Below, piece after piece: positions 1 through 7,764 of a stretch of 64,000 nt of DNA. Position 1 is the first letter of the stretch. Every line of letters starts with the position of its first letter. Under the pieces are notes generated by a model. It was given only the letters and a program-made list of their open reading frames with translations. It ran no database searches and was not told the origin of the DNA. The DNA is from an uncultured Phascolarctobacterium sp. (lineage in GTDB: Bacteria; Bacillota; Negativicutes; Acidaminococcales; Acidaminococcaceae), in the NCBI GenBank assembly GCA_949288065.1, contig CASEIL010000006.1:10396-74395 (forward strand), written 5' to 3'. The translations under genes were made by a program, and so were the position numbers.

Positions 1-705
1 GGGCAACAAAATCATCTTCACCACCAGCTTCGGTTATATGGACCCCACCATTAACGTAGCCAAAAAATTCCCGGATATTACCTTCCTGCACTGCTCCGGC
101 TTTAAAACCGCGCCCAACGTCGGCACTTACTTTGGCCGCATGTATGAAGCGCGTTACGTAACCGGCATTGTTGCGGGCAAACAGACCAAAACCAACACCA
201 TCGGCTTTGTAGCCGCATTCCCGATTCCGGAAGTTATCCGCGCCATTAACGCCTTTACCCTTGGCGTGCAGAGCGTTAACCCAGACGCTAAAGTAAAAGT
301 TCTGTGGACCAACACCTGGTATAACCCCTCCACCGAAAAACAGGCAGCGTTAACGCTGATTGACGCCGGTGCGGACGTTATTGCCCAGCACCAGAACACC
401 CCCGGCCCGCAGCAGGCTGCCGAAGAACGCGGCGTTTACGGCATTGGCTACAACGTGGATATGGCGGCATGAAAGACAAGGTTGTAGATATTGCCCCCTA
501 CGGCCCGGCTGTAACGGACGAAACCAAAAAACTGGCTGACGCTGCCAAACAGAATATTATCGACGGCAAACTTGTTGTTTTTGCAGGCCCGCTGTATGAC
601 CAGACCGGCGCAGAACGCGTACCGGCAGGGCAGGCTCTTACCGATAAGGATTTGCTCTCCATTGACTGGTTTGTTAAAGGCGTAGACGGACAGATTAACA
701 AATAA
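1..705 (+). pseudogene. BMP-family ABC transporter substrate-binding protein, 5'-truncated and internally deleted
   Basis: The reading frame is open from the window edge (frame of base 2) to a TGA at 470-472 and matches the basic membrane protein family (Med/BmpA/PnrA-like), which binds nucleosides or related ligands outside the cell for an ABC importer. Visible family segments are FGRMYEARYVTG, IGFVAAFPIPEVIRAINAF and GIGYNVDM. The conserved C-terminal part (VVDIAPYGPAV, then VPAGQALTDKDLLSIDWFV) follows in another frame from 469 to 705. From my knowledge of the family, about 35-40 residues between GYNxDM and the MK-VVDIAPYGP segment are missing, so the junction near 460-475 is a deletion that also changes frame. 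The true start lies before the window. An assembly error could give the same picture. No permease or ATPase gene for it is seen here. Confidence 0.8.
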
Positions 706-719
706 CACATTTTCAACAG

Positions 720-752
720 GCGGCTCATGGCACATCCATGCGCCGCTTTTTA
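720..752 (+). terminator. Intrinsic terminator after the BMP gene
   Basis: GCGGC-T-CATGG pairs with CCATG-C-GCCGC around a CACAT loop and is followed by TTTTT. It lies directly downstream of the stop at 705 and upstream of the uvrA-like gene. Confidence 0.75.
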
Positions 753-778
753 CTTAAAGCAAAGAAAGAACGGTTATT

Positions 779-3256
779 ATGGTAGATAAAATTAAAATCC
801 GCGGTGCGCGCGTGCATAACTTAAAAAATATAAATGTAGACGTGCCGCTGAACAAAATTGTGGGCATTGCAGGCGTAAGCGGCAGCGGCAAATCGTCGCT
901 GGCTTTGGGCGTACTGTATGCGGAAGGCTCACGCCGGTATTTGGAGGCGCTTAGCACCTACACCCGCCGCCGCATGACGCAGGCCGCCAAAGCGCAGGTG
1001 GACGAAGTGCTGTATGTACCGGCGGCGCTTGCCCTGCACCAGCGCCCCGGCGTGCCCGGCATCCGCAGCACCTTCGGCACGGGCACGGAGCTTTTAAACA
1101 GCCTGCGCCTGATGTATTCGCGCCTTGCCAGCCACCGCTGCCCCAACGGGCATTATGTGCCGCCCAGCCTTAACGTCGCTGCCGAGCAGCAGCTAACCTG
1201 CCCGCAGTGCGGCGCTAAATTCTGGCCGCCCGGTGCGGAGGAGCTGGCGTTTAACAGCCAGGGTGCCTGCCGCACCTGCGACGGTACAGGCCTTGTGCGC
1301 ACGGTAGACCGCAGCACGCTGGTGCCGGACGAAAGTTTAAGCATCGACGAAGGCGCGGTGGCGCCCTGGAACTCGCTGATGTGGTCGCTGATGACGGACG
1401 TGTGCCGCGCTATGGGCGTGCGCACTGACGTACCCTTCCGCGACTTGACGGGCAAAGAAAAGGAAATTGTGTTTAACGGCCCTGCCGAAAAGAAGCATAT
1501 TTTTTATAAGGCAAAAAACAGCAACCAGGCAGGCGAGCTGGATTTTACCTATTACAACGCGGTTTACACCGTAGAAAACGCGCTGGCCAAAGTAAAGGAC
1601 GAAAAAGGCATGAAGCGCGTAGAAAAATTTTTGAAGCAGGATGTGTGCCCCGCCTGCCACGGCACGCGTTTAAGCGAGGCTGCCCGCGCCCCGCGCCTGC
1701 GCGGAATTGGGCTGGACGAAGCCTGCCGGATGACGCTGACGGAACTGGTTAAATGGGTGGACGGCGTACCGGAAACACTGCCGGAAGCGATGCGCCCGAT
1801 GGCGAAAAGTATTTGCGAATCCTTCCAGAGCGTAGCCAAAAGACTGATGGATTTGGGGCTGGGCTATCTAACGCTCGACCGCGCCAGCAGCACGCTCTCC
1901 ACCGGCGAACGCCAGCGTATGCAGCTGGCCCGCGCCGTGCGCAACCGCACCACCGGCGTTTTGTATGTGCTGGACGAACCTTCCATCGGCCTGCACCCCT
2001 CCAACATTGTGGGGCTGACGGGCGTAATGCACGATTTAATTGCCGATGGCAACTCCGTAGTGCTGGTTGACCACGACACGCAAATTTTAAAAACGGCGGA
2101 CTGGCTGATTGAAATGGGCCCGCAGGCAGGCGCAGGCGGCGGACGCGTAATTGCCGAAGGCACAGTGCCTCAGCTGGCGGCAAACCCCGCCTCGCAAATC
2201 GGCAAATTTTTGGGCAATGAGCCGCAAGGCACGGAAAGAAAGCAGACGCCCGCAGCAGAAATGTTCGCCAACGGGCGCATTTACCTTAAAACAGGCGCCA
2301 TCCACACCGTTAAGCCGCTGGAGGTAACTATCCCCAAGGGCAGGCTGACGGTGGTAACCGGCGTCAGCGGCAGCGGCAAAACCACGCTGATATTAGAAAG
2401 CCTTGTGCCGGGGCTGACCGCCGCCATAAGCGGAACGAAGCTGCCGGAACATGTTTTGGCGGCACAGGCAGACGGCATAAAAAACGTAAAACTTATTGAC
2501 GCCACACCGATTGGCATTAACGTGCGCTCCACCGTTGCTACTTACGCCAATGTGCACGACGAACTGCGCAAAACCTTCGCCAAAACGGCAGATGCTAAAG
2601 AGCGCGGCTACAAGGCGGGTGATTTTTCGTACAATACGGGCAAACTGCGCTGCCCCACCTGCGACGGCACCGGCGTTATCAATTTGGACGTGCAGTTTTT
2701 GCCGGACGTGCAAATCCCCTGCCCCGATTGCCGCGGCAGCCGCTACGGCACGGACGCAGGCAAAATTAAACACATCACGCCCGGCGGCGCTGCTTACACC
2801 CTGCCGCAGCTGATGGACATGGACATTACCACGGCGCTTAACGCCTGCGCGGATTTAAAAATTGTGCGCCAGCGCTTGCAGGTTTTACAAAATTTGGGGT
2901 TGGGCTATTTAACACTCGGCGAGGAAACACCCAGCCTTTCCGGCGGCGAGGCACAGCGTTTGAAGCTGGCCAGCGAGATGGGCAAAACGCAGAGCGATTC
3001 TGTTTTTATATTTGACGAGCCGACGATTGGCCTGCACCCGCTGGACGTGCGCACGCTTTTAGGCGTGTTCCAAACGCTGATTGACAGCGGCGCAACCGTT
3101 ATCGTTATTGAGCACGACCTGGACGTTATCCGCAGCGCTGATTATATTATCGACATGGGCCCGGGCGGCGGCGAAGAAGGCGGCACCGTAGTTGCCAGCG
3201 GCACGCCCGCGCAAATTAAAGCCTGCCCCGCAAGCGTAACGGGAAGGTTTATTTAA
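779..3256 (+). CDS. UvrA-family ABC ATPase, short class II form (UvrA2-like)
   Basis: 825 residues, against about 940 for housekeeping UvrA. Two ABC ATPase halves are visible: Walker A GVSGSGKS at residues 32-39 with signature STGERQRMQLARA and VLDEPSIGLHP, then a second Walker A GVSGSGKTT with LSGGEAQRLKLASEM and FDEPTIGLHPLD. Zinc-binding cysteine pairs are present (CPQC...CRTCDGTG, CPACHGTRL, CPTCDGTG...CPDCRGS). Between RCPNGHYV and TCPQCG only a few residues remain where canonical UvrA carries its UvrB-binding domain of over 100 residues. That absence is the mark of class II UvrA, linked in other bacteria to damage or drug tolerance rather than to UvrBC excision. No uvrB or uvrC is nearby. 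The ribosome site is weak (AAAGAA). Confidence 0.88.
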   Translation: MVDKIKIRGARVHNLKNINVDVPLNKIVGIAGVSGSGKSSLALGVLYAEGSRRYLEALSTYTRRRMTQAAKAQVDEVLYVPAALALHQRPGVPGIRSTFGTGTELLNSLRLMYSRLASHRCPNGHYVPPSLNVAAEQQLTCPQCGAKFWPPGAEELAFNSQGACRTCDGTGLVRTVDRSTLVPDESLSIDEGAVAPWNSLMWSLMTDVCRAMGVRTDVPFRDLTGKEKEIVFNGPAEKKHIFYKAKNSNQAGELDFTYYNAVYTVENALAKVKDEKGMKRVEKFLKQDVCPACHGTRLSEAARAPRLRGIGLDEACRMTLTELVKWVDGVPETLPEAMRPMAKSICESFQSVAKRLMDLGLGYLTLDRASSTLSTGERQRMQLARAVRNRTTGVLYVLDEPSIGLHPSNIVGLTGVMHDLIADGNSVVLVDHDTQILKTADWLIEMGPQAGAGGGRVIAEGTVPQLAANPASQIGKFLGNEPQGTERKQTPAAEMFANGRIYLKTGAIHTVKPLEVTIPKGRLTVVTGVSGSGKTTLILESLVPGLTAAISGTKLPEHVLAAQADGIKNVKLIDATPIGINVRSTVATYANVHDELRKTFAKTADAKERGYKAGDFSYNTGKLRCPTCDGTGVINLDVQFLPDVQIPCPDCRGSRYGTDAGKIKHITPGGAAYTLPQLMDMDITTALNACADLKIVRQRLQVLQNLGLGYLTLGEETPSLSGGEAQRLKLASEMGKTQSDSVFIFDEPTIGLHPLDVRTLLGVFQTLIDSGATVIVIEHDLDVIRSADYIIDMGPGGGEEGGTVVASGTPAQIKACPASVTGRFI

Positions 3257-3276
3257 AATTTTTGGAGGGGATATTA

Positions 3277-4053
3277 ATGAAACAATACGTTATAGACGCA
3301 TTTACCGATAAAGTTTTTAGCGGCAACCCTGCCGCCGTGTGCCTGCCGGACTCATGGCCGGAGGACAGGCTTTTGCAGAGCATTGCCATTGAAAACAATC
3401 TTTCCGAAACAGCTTTTGCAGTTAAGGAAGCGGACGGCTGTTATCGCCTGCGCTGGTTTACCCCCGGCGGGGAGATTGACCTGTGCGGGCACGCCACGTT
3501 GGCCACGGCTTATGTAATTACCACTTTTGTAGAGCCGGAGTGCACCTGCATAAAGTTTAACACTATGAGCGGCGTGCTGACGGTTACGAAAGAAGGGGAT
3601 TTGTTTGCAATGGACTTCCCCGCTTATGAATTGCAAAAGGTTGAAGTTACGGACGCTATGGCGGAAGTGCTGGGCGCGCGCCCGTGCGAGGCTTACCTTG
3701 CACGCGATTTGCTATGCGTGTTTGACGACGAAGAAACCGTGCGCCAAATGCAGCCCGATTTTGCCAAAATGTTAGAACTGGACGGGCTGCTGGTAAATGT
3801 TACTGCACCCGGCAAAGAATTCGACTGCGTTTCCCGCTCGTTTGCGCCCAAACTGAATGTTGCCGAAGACCCTGTGTGCGGCAGCGGGCACTGCCACATT
3901 CTGCCCTACTGGCAGGCAAGGCTCGGCAAAAATGAACTGGTTGCATATCAGGCGTCGCGCCGCGGCGGCGTTATTTACGCACAGCTGGCAGAAGGGCGCT
4001 GCTGCTTAAAAGGCAAGGCAGCCCTGTTCGCCAAAGCGGAAATTTACGTTTAA
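3277..4053 (+). CDS. PhzF-family isomerase/epimerase
   Basis: 258 residues, cytoplasmic. The sequence is typical of the PhzF/YddE family with a diaminopimelate-epimerase fold: N-terminal YVIDAFTDKVFSGNPAAVC, catalytic Glu44 in NNLSETAF, the WFTPGGEIDLCGHATL segment and a C-terminal DPVCGSGHCH segment. Family members isomerise small metabolites; the substrate cannot be read from the sequence. The start is the ATG at 3277 because GGAGGGG at 3264-3270 sits at the correct distance; an in-frame TTG at 3262 would lie inside that site. It follows the uvrA-like gene by 20 bases and may be co-transcribed with it. Confidence 0.88.
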   Translation: MKQYVIDAFTDKVFSGNPAAVCLPDSWPEDRLLQSIAIENNLSETAFAVKEADGCYRLRWFTPGGEIDLCGHATLATAYVITTFVEPECTCIKFNTMSGVLTVTKEGDLFAMDFPAYELQKVEVTDAMAEVLGARPCEAYLARDLLCVFDDEETVRQMQPDFAKMLELDGLLVNVTAPGKEFDCVSRSFAPKLNVAEDPVCGSGHCHILPYWQARLGKNELVAYQASRRGGVIYAQLAEGRCCLKGKAALFAKAEIYV

Positions 4054-4071
4054 TAAATTAATAAAACATAC

Positions 4072-4115
4072 AAAAAACTGCTGTCTGAACATTACGTTCA
4101 AACAGCAGTTTTTTA
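4072..4115. terminator. Bidirectional terminator between convergent genes
   Basis: AAAAAACTGCTGT and ACAGCAGTTTTTT flank a TGAAC/GTTCA stem extension. The A-rich and T-rich arms serve both the phzF-like gene (plus) and the acyl-CoA ligase gene (minus). Confidence 0.85.
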
Positions 4116-5333
4116 TTCTGTAAGCAGTGCTTTTAATTTTTTCCTGTCCGTTTTGCCGCTTTCGTTTTTGGGCAGCTCCTCCATAAAAATTATGCGTTTG
4201 GGCAACTCGTGCTCCGTCAGTTTGCCGTGCAGCTTTTGCAGCAGCGTAGTTTTCGTCAGACCTGCGCCCACCACAAACGCAGTCAAGCTGTCGCCGCCTG
4301 TGCTGTACACCGGCAGCACCGCCGCGTCCTCCACGCCGTCGCAATCCAGCAGCGCGCCGGTAACCTTCAGGCCCGATATTTTCAGCCCGTTGATGTTGTA
4401 CATATCGTCGCGCCGCCCTAAAAAGTGCAGCATACCATCGGCGTCAAGGCTGCCGCAGTCGCCCAGCGTGCAGGGGCGCGGCTTACCGATAACGTGGTAC
4501 GCCGTATCAATGTAAATTTCGCCGTCCTTTACACTTACGCCCACACCGTTAAAGGGGCGGCCAATCAGCGTGCGGTCGTCCGTCATTTCAGCGTCCGTAA
4601 TGCAGGTAATGTAGTTCAGCTCGCTCGCGCCATAATACAGCGTCATTTTAGCGTTTGGCATAATGCGTTTCAGCCCTGCCAAATCCTTTTTATCCCAGCC
4701 CTGCGAACCGGCAATAATGCTTTTCACCATTGGCAGCGTGCCCTTTGCCGTGCGCGCCAGCAGCCGCAGCTTGGTGGGTATTAAATACACCACATCGCAG
4801 TTATGCTTTTCAATCATCTCCTGCCACAGGCGCGGGCGGAACTTATCTGCCGCAGCGATTGCCGCCCCTGAGTGCAGCGCACCCATGTACAAATTAAGGT
4901 TGCCTGTAAACGCCAGGCTGCCCTGCGCAAACATGCAGCTGTTTTCCGTTACGCCAAACACGCGGTTCTGCTCGTCAAAAAAGCCGACCCAGCTGTTAAA
5001 CGTGCGGAACAGCACCTTGGCCTGCCCTGTTGTGCCGCTCGTCATCGCGCCCATGCATGCTTCCGCCGGGGCGGAGATATTTTTAAGGTGCGCCGTATCC
5101 GCCTCCTGCGGGGCAATTACCGGAACTAATTTTGTGCCGCTCAGCGCGATAAATTCTATAAGCTGCTGTGCGATAGTTTGCTTTTTGATAAAGCAAACGC
5201 CGCTTTGCCCATTAACCTCGCGCCTGCGCGCCTGCGCCAAATCTGCAAGCTCGCCGTAAGTATAAGTACGTTCTTCTGTTATTAAAGCCGCCTTGTGGGG
5301 CGGCTTGTTTTGCAGAATTTGCAAATAATCCAT
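4113..5333 (-). CDS. AMP-binding acyl-CoA ligase of the biotin-regulated operon (YhfT-like)
   Basis: 406 residues, short for the ANL superfamily (usually 500 or more) but with all core motifs: MTSGTTGQAK (ATP-binding loop), YYGASE, GDCG followed by GRRDD, NGLKIS hinge region, and the C-terminal NESGKTDRKKL with the catalytic lysine. It should activate a carboxylate to an acyl-adenylate and transfer it to CoA or another thiol; the acid is unknown. It is last of four genes transcribed hot-dog, bioY, thiolase, ligase. From memory, B. subtilis has a similar BirA-controlled set yhfU-yhfT-yhfS (BioY, CoA ligase, thiolase). The ATG at 5333 is preferred; it follows the thiolase stop (5335) by one base. 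The in-frame TTG at 5348 would overlap the thiolase. Confidence 0.85.
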   Translation of the reverse strand: MDYLQILQNKPPHKAALITEERTYTYGELADLAQARRREVNGQSGVCFIKKQTIAQQLIEFIALSGTKLVPVIAPQEADTAHLKNISAPAEACMGAMTSGTTGQAKVLFRTFNSWVGFFDEQNRVFGVTENSCMFAQGSLAFTGNLNLYMGALHSGAAIAAADKFRPRLWQEMIEKHNCDVVYLIPTKLRLLARTAKGTLPMVKSIIAGSQGWDKKDLAGLKRIMPNAKMTLYYGASELNYITCITDAEMTDDRTLIGRPFNGVGVSVKDGEIYIDTAYHVIGKPRPCTLGDCGSLDADGMLHFLGRRDDMYNINGLKISGLKVTGALLDCDGVEDAAVLPVYSTGGDSLTAFVVGAGLTKTTLLQKLHGKLTEHELPKRIIFMEELPKNESGKTDRKKLKALLTE

Positions 5334-5334
5334 C

Positions 5335-6465
5335 TTAACATCTCTCAATCAAAAGTGCTGTGCCCACGCCGCCTGCCGCCGCTACTGCCGCTACGCCGTA
5401 TTTGCCGCCGCGCTTTTGCAGCGATTTTAACAGGTGCAGCAAAATAATAGCGCCGGACGCGCCGTAAGGGTGCCCGTAGGCCAGTGCCCCGCCGAAAATA
5501 TTGTAGCCGTCCTCATGCCCGGGGAAGGCACGGCTGAACAGCACGTCGATAACAGCAAAAGCTTCGTTCAGTTCAAAAGAGTCTATATCCGTATGCGCAA
5601 GGCCTGCCTTTTGCAGCACTGCCTGCGCCGCCAGCACCGCGCTTTTGGGGCTCACCAACGGGTCGCCGCCCACGGCTGCGCTGCGCCGCACTTTGGCCTG
5701 CGGCATTAGGTTATGCGCTTTGGCAAACGCTTCGCTCGTCAGCAGCACAAACGCCGCACCGTCATTAGTAAGGCACGCATTAGCCGCGTTGGTAAATTTG
5801 CCGCCCGCCAGCACGCAGGGCAGCCTGTCCAGCAAGCGCTGGCTCATTTTGGGTCGTATGCCTTCGTCGCGCGCAGCGCCAAAGCAGGGCACAATAATGT
5901 CGCTAAGTACGCCCTCCGCCGCTGCCTGCGCCGCCAGTTTGTGGCTGCGCAAAACCCACGGGTCGCTTTCCGCACGGGTAATGTGTTCGCGCTCCGCCGT
6001 CAGCTCCGCGCCCTCCAGCATCACCGTTTCGCGGTGAATGCCCGGCATAAACTTAGCCACGCTGTACGTTTCTTCGCCCTTGTAATCCGGGTGGTTGGCA
6101 TTGTAGCCGCGCCGCGGCTGCGTGCTGGTGCTTTCAAAGCCGCCCGCAATAATCACGTCCGCCTCGCCTGCTTCAATCTTCGCCGCCGCCATCGCCACGG
6201 CTTCCAAAGCGCTGCCGCACTGCACGTCCACGCTCACTGCGGGGATGCTTTCGCTAAGCCCCGCTTCAAGCGCAGCAAGGCGTGCAATGTTGCCGCCCGC
6301 ACCCACGCCGTTGCCGGCAATTATCTGCTGCGGCAGCACGTTATATTTTTTAACAACTTCCTTCAGCACCGCTGCGCCCAAAAGCTCCGCCGGCACGTGC
6401 TTATACACGCCGTCCGTCAGCCCAATGTAGGTGCGCAGTCCGCCAATTAAGCAAACCCTGTCCAT
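5335..6465 (-). CDS. Thiolase-like enzyme lacking the second active-site cysteine (YhfS-like)
   Basis: 376 residues with a thiolase fold: nucleophilic Cys in VDVQCGSALEAVA, NEAFA, and GGALAYGHPYGASGA carrying the active-site histidine. In biosynthetic and degradative thiolases the C-terminal loop reads CxGGGxG; here it reads AAAGGVG, so the second catalytic cysteine (the acid/base) is alanine. The DNA at 5370-5400 gives this without ambiguity. The first Cys and both His regions are kept, so an acyl-transfer or altered Claisen activity remains possible. It starts at ATG 6465 in a TGATG overlap with bioY, giving tight translational coupling. Its genetic setting points to biotin-linked acyl metabolism rather than acetoacetyl-CoA formation. 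Confidence 0.85.
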   Translation of the reverse strand: MDRVCLIGGLRTYIGLTDGVYKHVPAELLGAAVLKEVVKKYNVLPQQIIAGNGVGAGGNIARLAALEAGLSESIPAVSVDVQCGSALEAVAMAAAKIEAGEADVIIAGGFESTSTQPRRGYNANHPDYKGEETYSVAKFMPGIHRETVMLEGAELTAEREHITRAESDPWVLRSHKLAAQAAAEGVLSDIIVPCFGAARDEGIRPKMSQRLLDRLPCVLAGGKFTNAANACLTNDGAAFVLLTSEAFAKAHNLMPQAKVRRSAAVGGDPLVSPKSAVLAAQAVLQKAGLAHTDIDSFELNEAFAVIDVLFSRAFPGHEDGYNIFGGALAYGHPYGASGAIILLHLLKSLQKRGGKYGVAAVAAAGGVGTALLIERC

Positions 6466-7016
6466 CAGCGGCCGCCGCCAATCGCCCTTTGTATCGGCGC
6501 TGCAAGGTACGCTGCTGCCAGGCACTTAACAATATCCAGCGGAATAAACGGCAGCGCGCCGGTAACAACAGCCTTTTCCCAGCCGATGCCTGTTACCAGG
6601 TTAAGCTGCGCCACGCCAAACAGGTAAATTACAGGAATGCCGATAACCACGCCCAAAAAGCCGCAGCGCTTAAAACTGTAATTGTTGCCGCGCAGCCAGC
6701 TGATGATGAAGGCCGCCGCCATAAAACCGAAAATATAGCCGCCCGTCGGGCCAAACAGCTTGCCCGGGCCGCTGGTGCCGCCCGTAAATACCGGCAGCCC
6801 TGCCAAACCCATCAGCAGGTAGGCGCACATGGTAATTACCACCTGACGCGGGGTCAGCAAAAAGCCCAGCAGATTTACAAATACCGTTTGCAGCGAAATT
6901 GGCGACAGCGAAAACGGCAGCGGAATTATTACATAAGCCGATACGCAGTTCATCGCCATGAGTAGCGCCATTTTTACCATTTCGCGGGTGCTGTCCGTTT
7001 TATTTGCATGTTCCAT
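6465..7016 (-). CDS. bioY: BioY biotin transporter S component
   Basis: 183 residues, hydrophobic, with about six membrane segments. BioY signatures are present: PFSLSPISLQTVFVNLLGFLLTPR, YLLMGLAGLPVFTGGTSG, LFGPTGGYIFGF and the C-terminal FIPLDIVKCLAAA. BioY captures biotin in the membrane and works alone or with the ECF A/T ATPase module; no ecf genes are in this window. The ATG at 7016 is chosen because AAAGGAG lies nine bases before it; a GTG at 7025 would overlap that site. The gene overlaps the end region of the hot-dog gene (stop 7019) at its ribosome site and shares TGATG with the thiolase start. Confidence 0.93.
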   Translation of the reverse strand: MEHANKTDSTREMVKMALLMAMNCVSAYVIIPLPFSLSPISLQTVFVNLLGFLLTPRQVVITMCAYLLMGLAGLPVFTGGTSGPGKLFGPTGGYIFGFMAAAFIISWLRGNNYSFKRCGFLGVVIGIPVIYLFGVAQLNLVTGIGWEKAVVTGALPFIPLDIVKCLAAAYLAAPIQRAIGGGR

Positions 7017-7018
7017 TT

Positions 7019-7552
7019 TCAGCACTCCTTTACCGCAACCGTAAACAGCGCGCGCCCGCCGCAGTAGCCCTCAAGCTTCGTGCCGTTTTTGTAAATATCA
7101 ATCGTTTCGTCCGCAAAAGCGGGCATTTTAAACTTCACGTCCCAGCTTAGCGGCAGCGGCTTATTTAAAGCGCGCCACAAATGCTCAATCATACACAGGC
7201 CCGGCACTACCGGGTTATCGCCGCGGTGGATGGAATTGGTATCGTCCACAGCGTCAAGGTAAGCGTTAATCTCTTCCTTATTAATGGTAAAGCTCAAAAG
7301 CTTTTCGCCCTGCGGCACCTCCTCCGGCATCTCGCCCGTGCGCACCAGCGGGCGCAAAAGCGTTACCGTCAGCGAAGCCGCGCCTTCCTTGTAGGCTTCC
7401 ATCACGCCCATGCGGGGCGGAGCCATTTTTATTGGGCGCGTTAAATAATCGTCAGCGTCTAAATTTGTTGCGCGGATTGCGGCCTTGGCCATTACCGCGC
7501 CGTCATAGGTCGGGCCGTTGTATTCTGATAAAGCCCTGATAAGTTTTAACAT
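7019..7552 (-). CDS. MaoC-like hot-dog hydratase/dehydratase of the biotin-regulated operon
   Basis: 177 residues, cytoplasmic. The central part FTINKEEINAYLDAVDDTNSIHRGDNPVVPGLCMIEHL matches the catalytic helix region of (R)-specific enoyl-CoA hydratases and MaoC proteins, with the D-x4-H pair (DTNSIH) used to activate water. The remaining strands (WDVKFKMPAFADETIDIY, GGRALFTVAVKE) fit the hot-dog sheet. Family members hydrate trans-2-enoyl thioesters or dehydrate 3-hydroxyacyl thioesters. It is the first gene after the BirA-type promoter at 7577-7629, so it belongs to the biotin regulon together with bioY, the thiolase and the ligase. Ribosome site AAAGGTG precedes ATG 7552. Function assigned at fold level only. 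Confidence 0.72.
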   Translation of the reverse strand: MLKLIRALSEYNGPTYDGAVMAKAAIRATNLDADDYLTRPIKMAPPRMGVMEAYKEGAASLTVTLLRPLVRTGEMPEEVPQGEKLLSFTINKEEINAYLDAVDDTNSIHRGDNPVVPGLCMIEHLWRALNKPLPLSWDVKFKMPAFADETIDIYKNGTKLEGYCGGRALFTVAVKEC

Positions 7553-7576
7553 AGTTCACCACACCTTTACGGTTTA

Positions 7577-7605
7577 ATTATAAGTATTGCCGTTTTTAAT
7601 GTCAA
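7577..7605 (-). promoter_or_regulatory. Consensus sigma-A promoter of the bioY operon
   Basis: On the minus strand TTGACA (complement of 7600-7605) and TATAAT (complement of 7577-7582) are both perfect, with a 17-base spacer. The predicted start lies about 20 bases before the ATG at 7552, so the leader is short. Confidence 0.88.
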
Positions 7606-7629
7606 CCTTTTTGCGCGCACAGGTTAACT
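7600..7629. promoter_or_regulatory. BirA (biotin repressor) operator
   Basis: TGTCAACC (7600-7607), a 14-base spacer, then GGTTAACT (7622-7629). This is an imperfect dyad in the layout known for BirA operators (TTGTTAACC-N14/15-GGTTAACAA in Firmicutes). It overlaps the -35 box of the bioY operon promoter, so repression by biotin-bound BirA would block polymerase. The birA gene itself is not in the window. Confidence 0.85.
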
Positions 7630-7687
7630 TTATTTTGTCAGACTTTTGCGAATATATCGCCGCGCGCGATTTTTAACATTTTTATGC

Positions 7688-7715
7688 TTGTAAATGAAAC
7701 GCAAACTGCTATAAT
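7688..7715 (+). promoter_or_regulatory. Promoter of the MATE exporter gene
   Basis: TTGTAA (7688-7693) and TATAAT (7710-7715) with a 16-base spacer, 49 bases before the ATG at 7765; the ribosome site AAAGGAG lies at 7750-7756. Confidence 0.65.
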
Positions 7716-7764
7716 AATAGATATTTTTTAAACGCATTTTGCTTTACATAAAGGAGTTGTACCC

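Noticed and set aside
5713-6450. 245-codon plus-strand open frame across the thiolase gene.
   Set aside because: Composition is typical of an antisense shadow (Arg, His, Ala-rich) and the minus strand encodes a clear thiolase.
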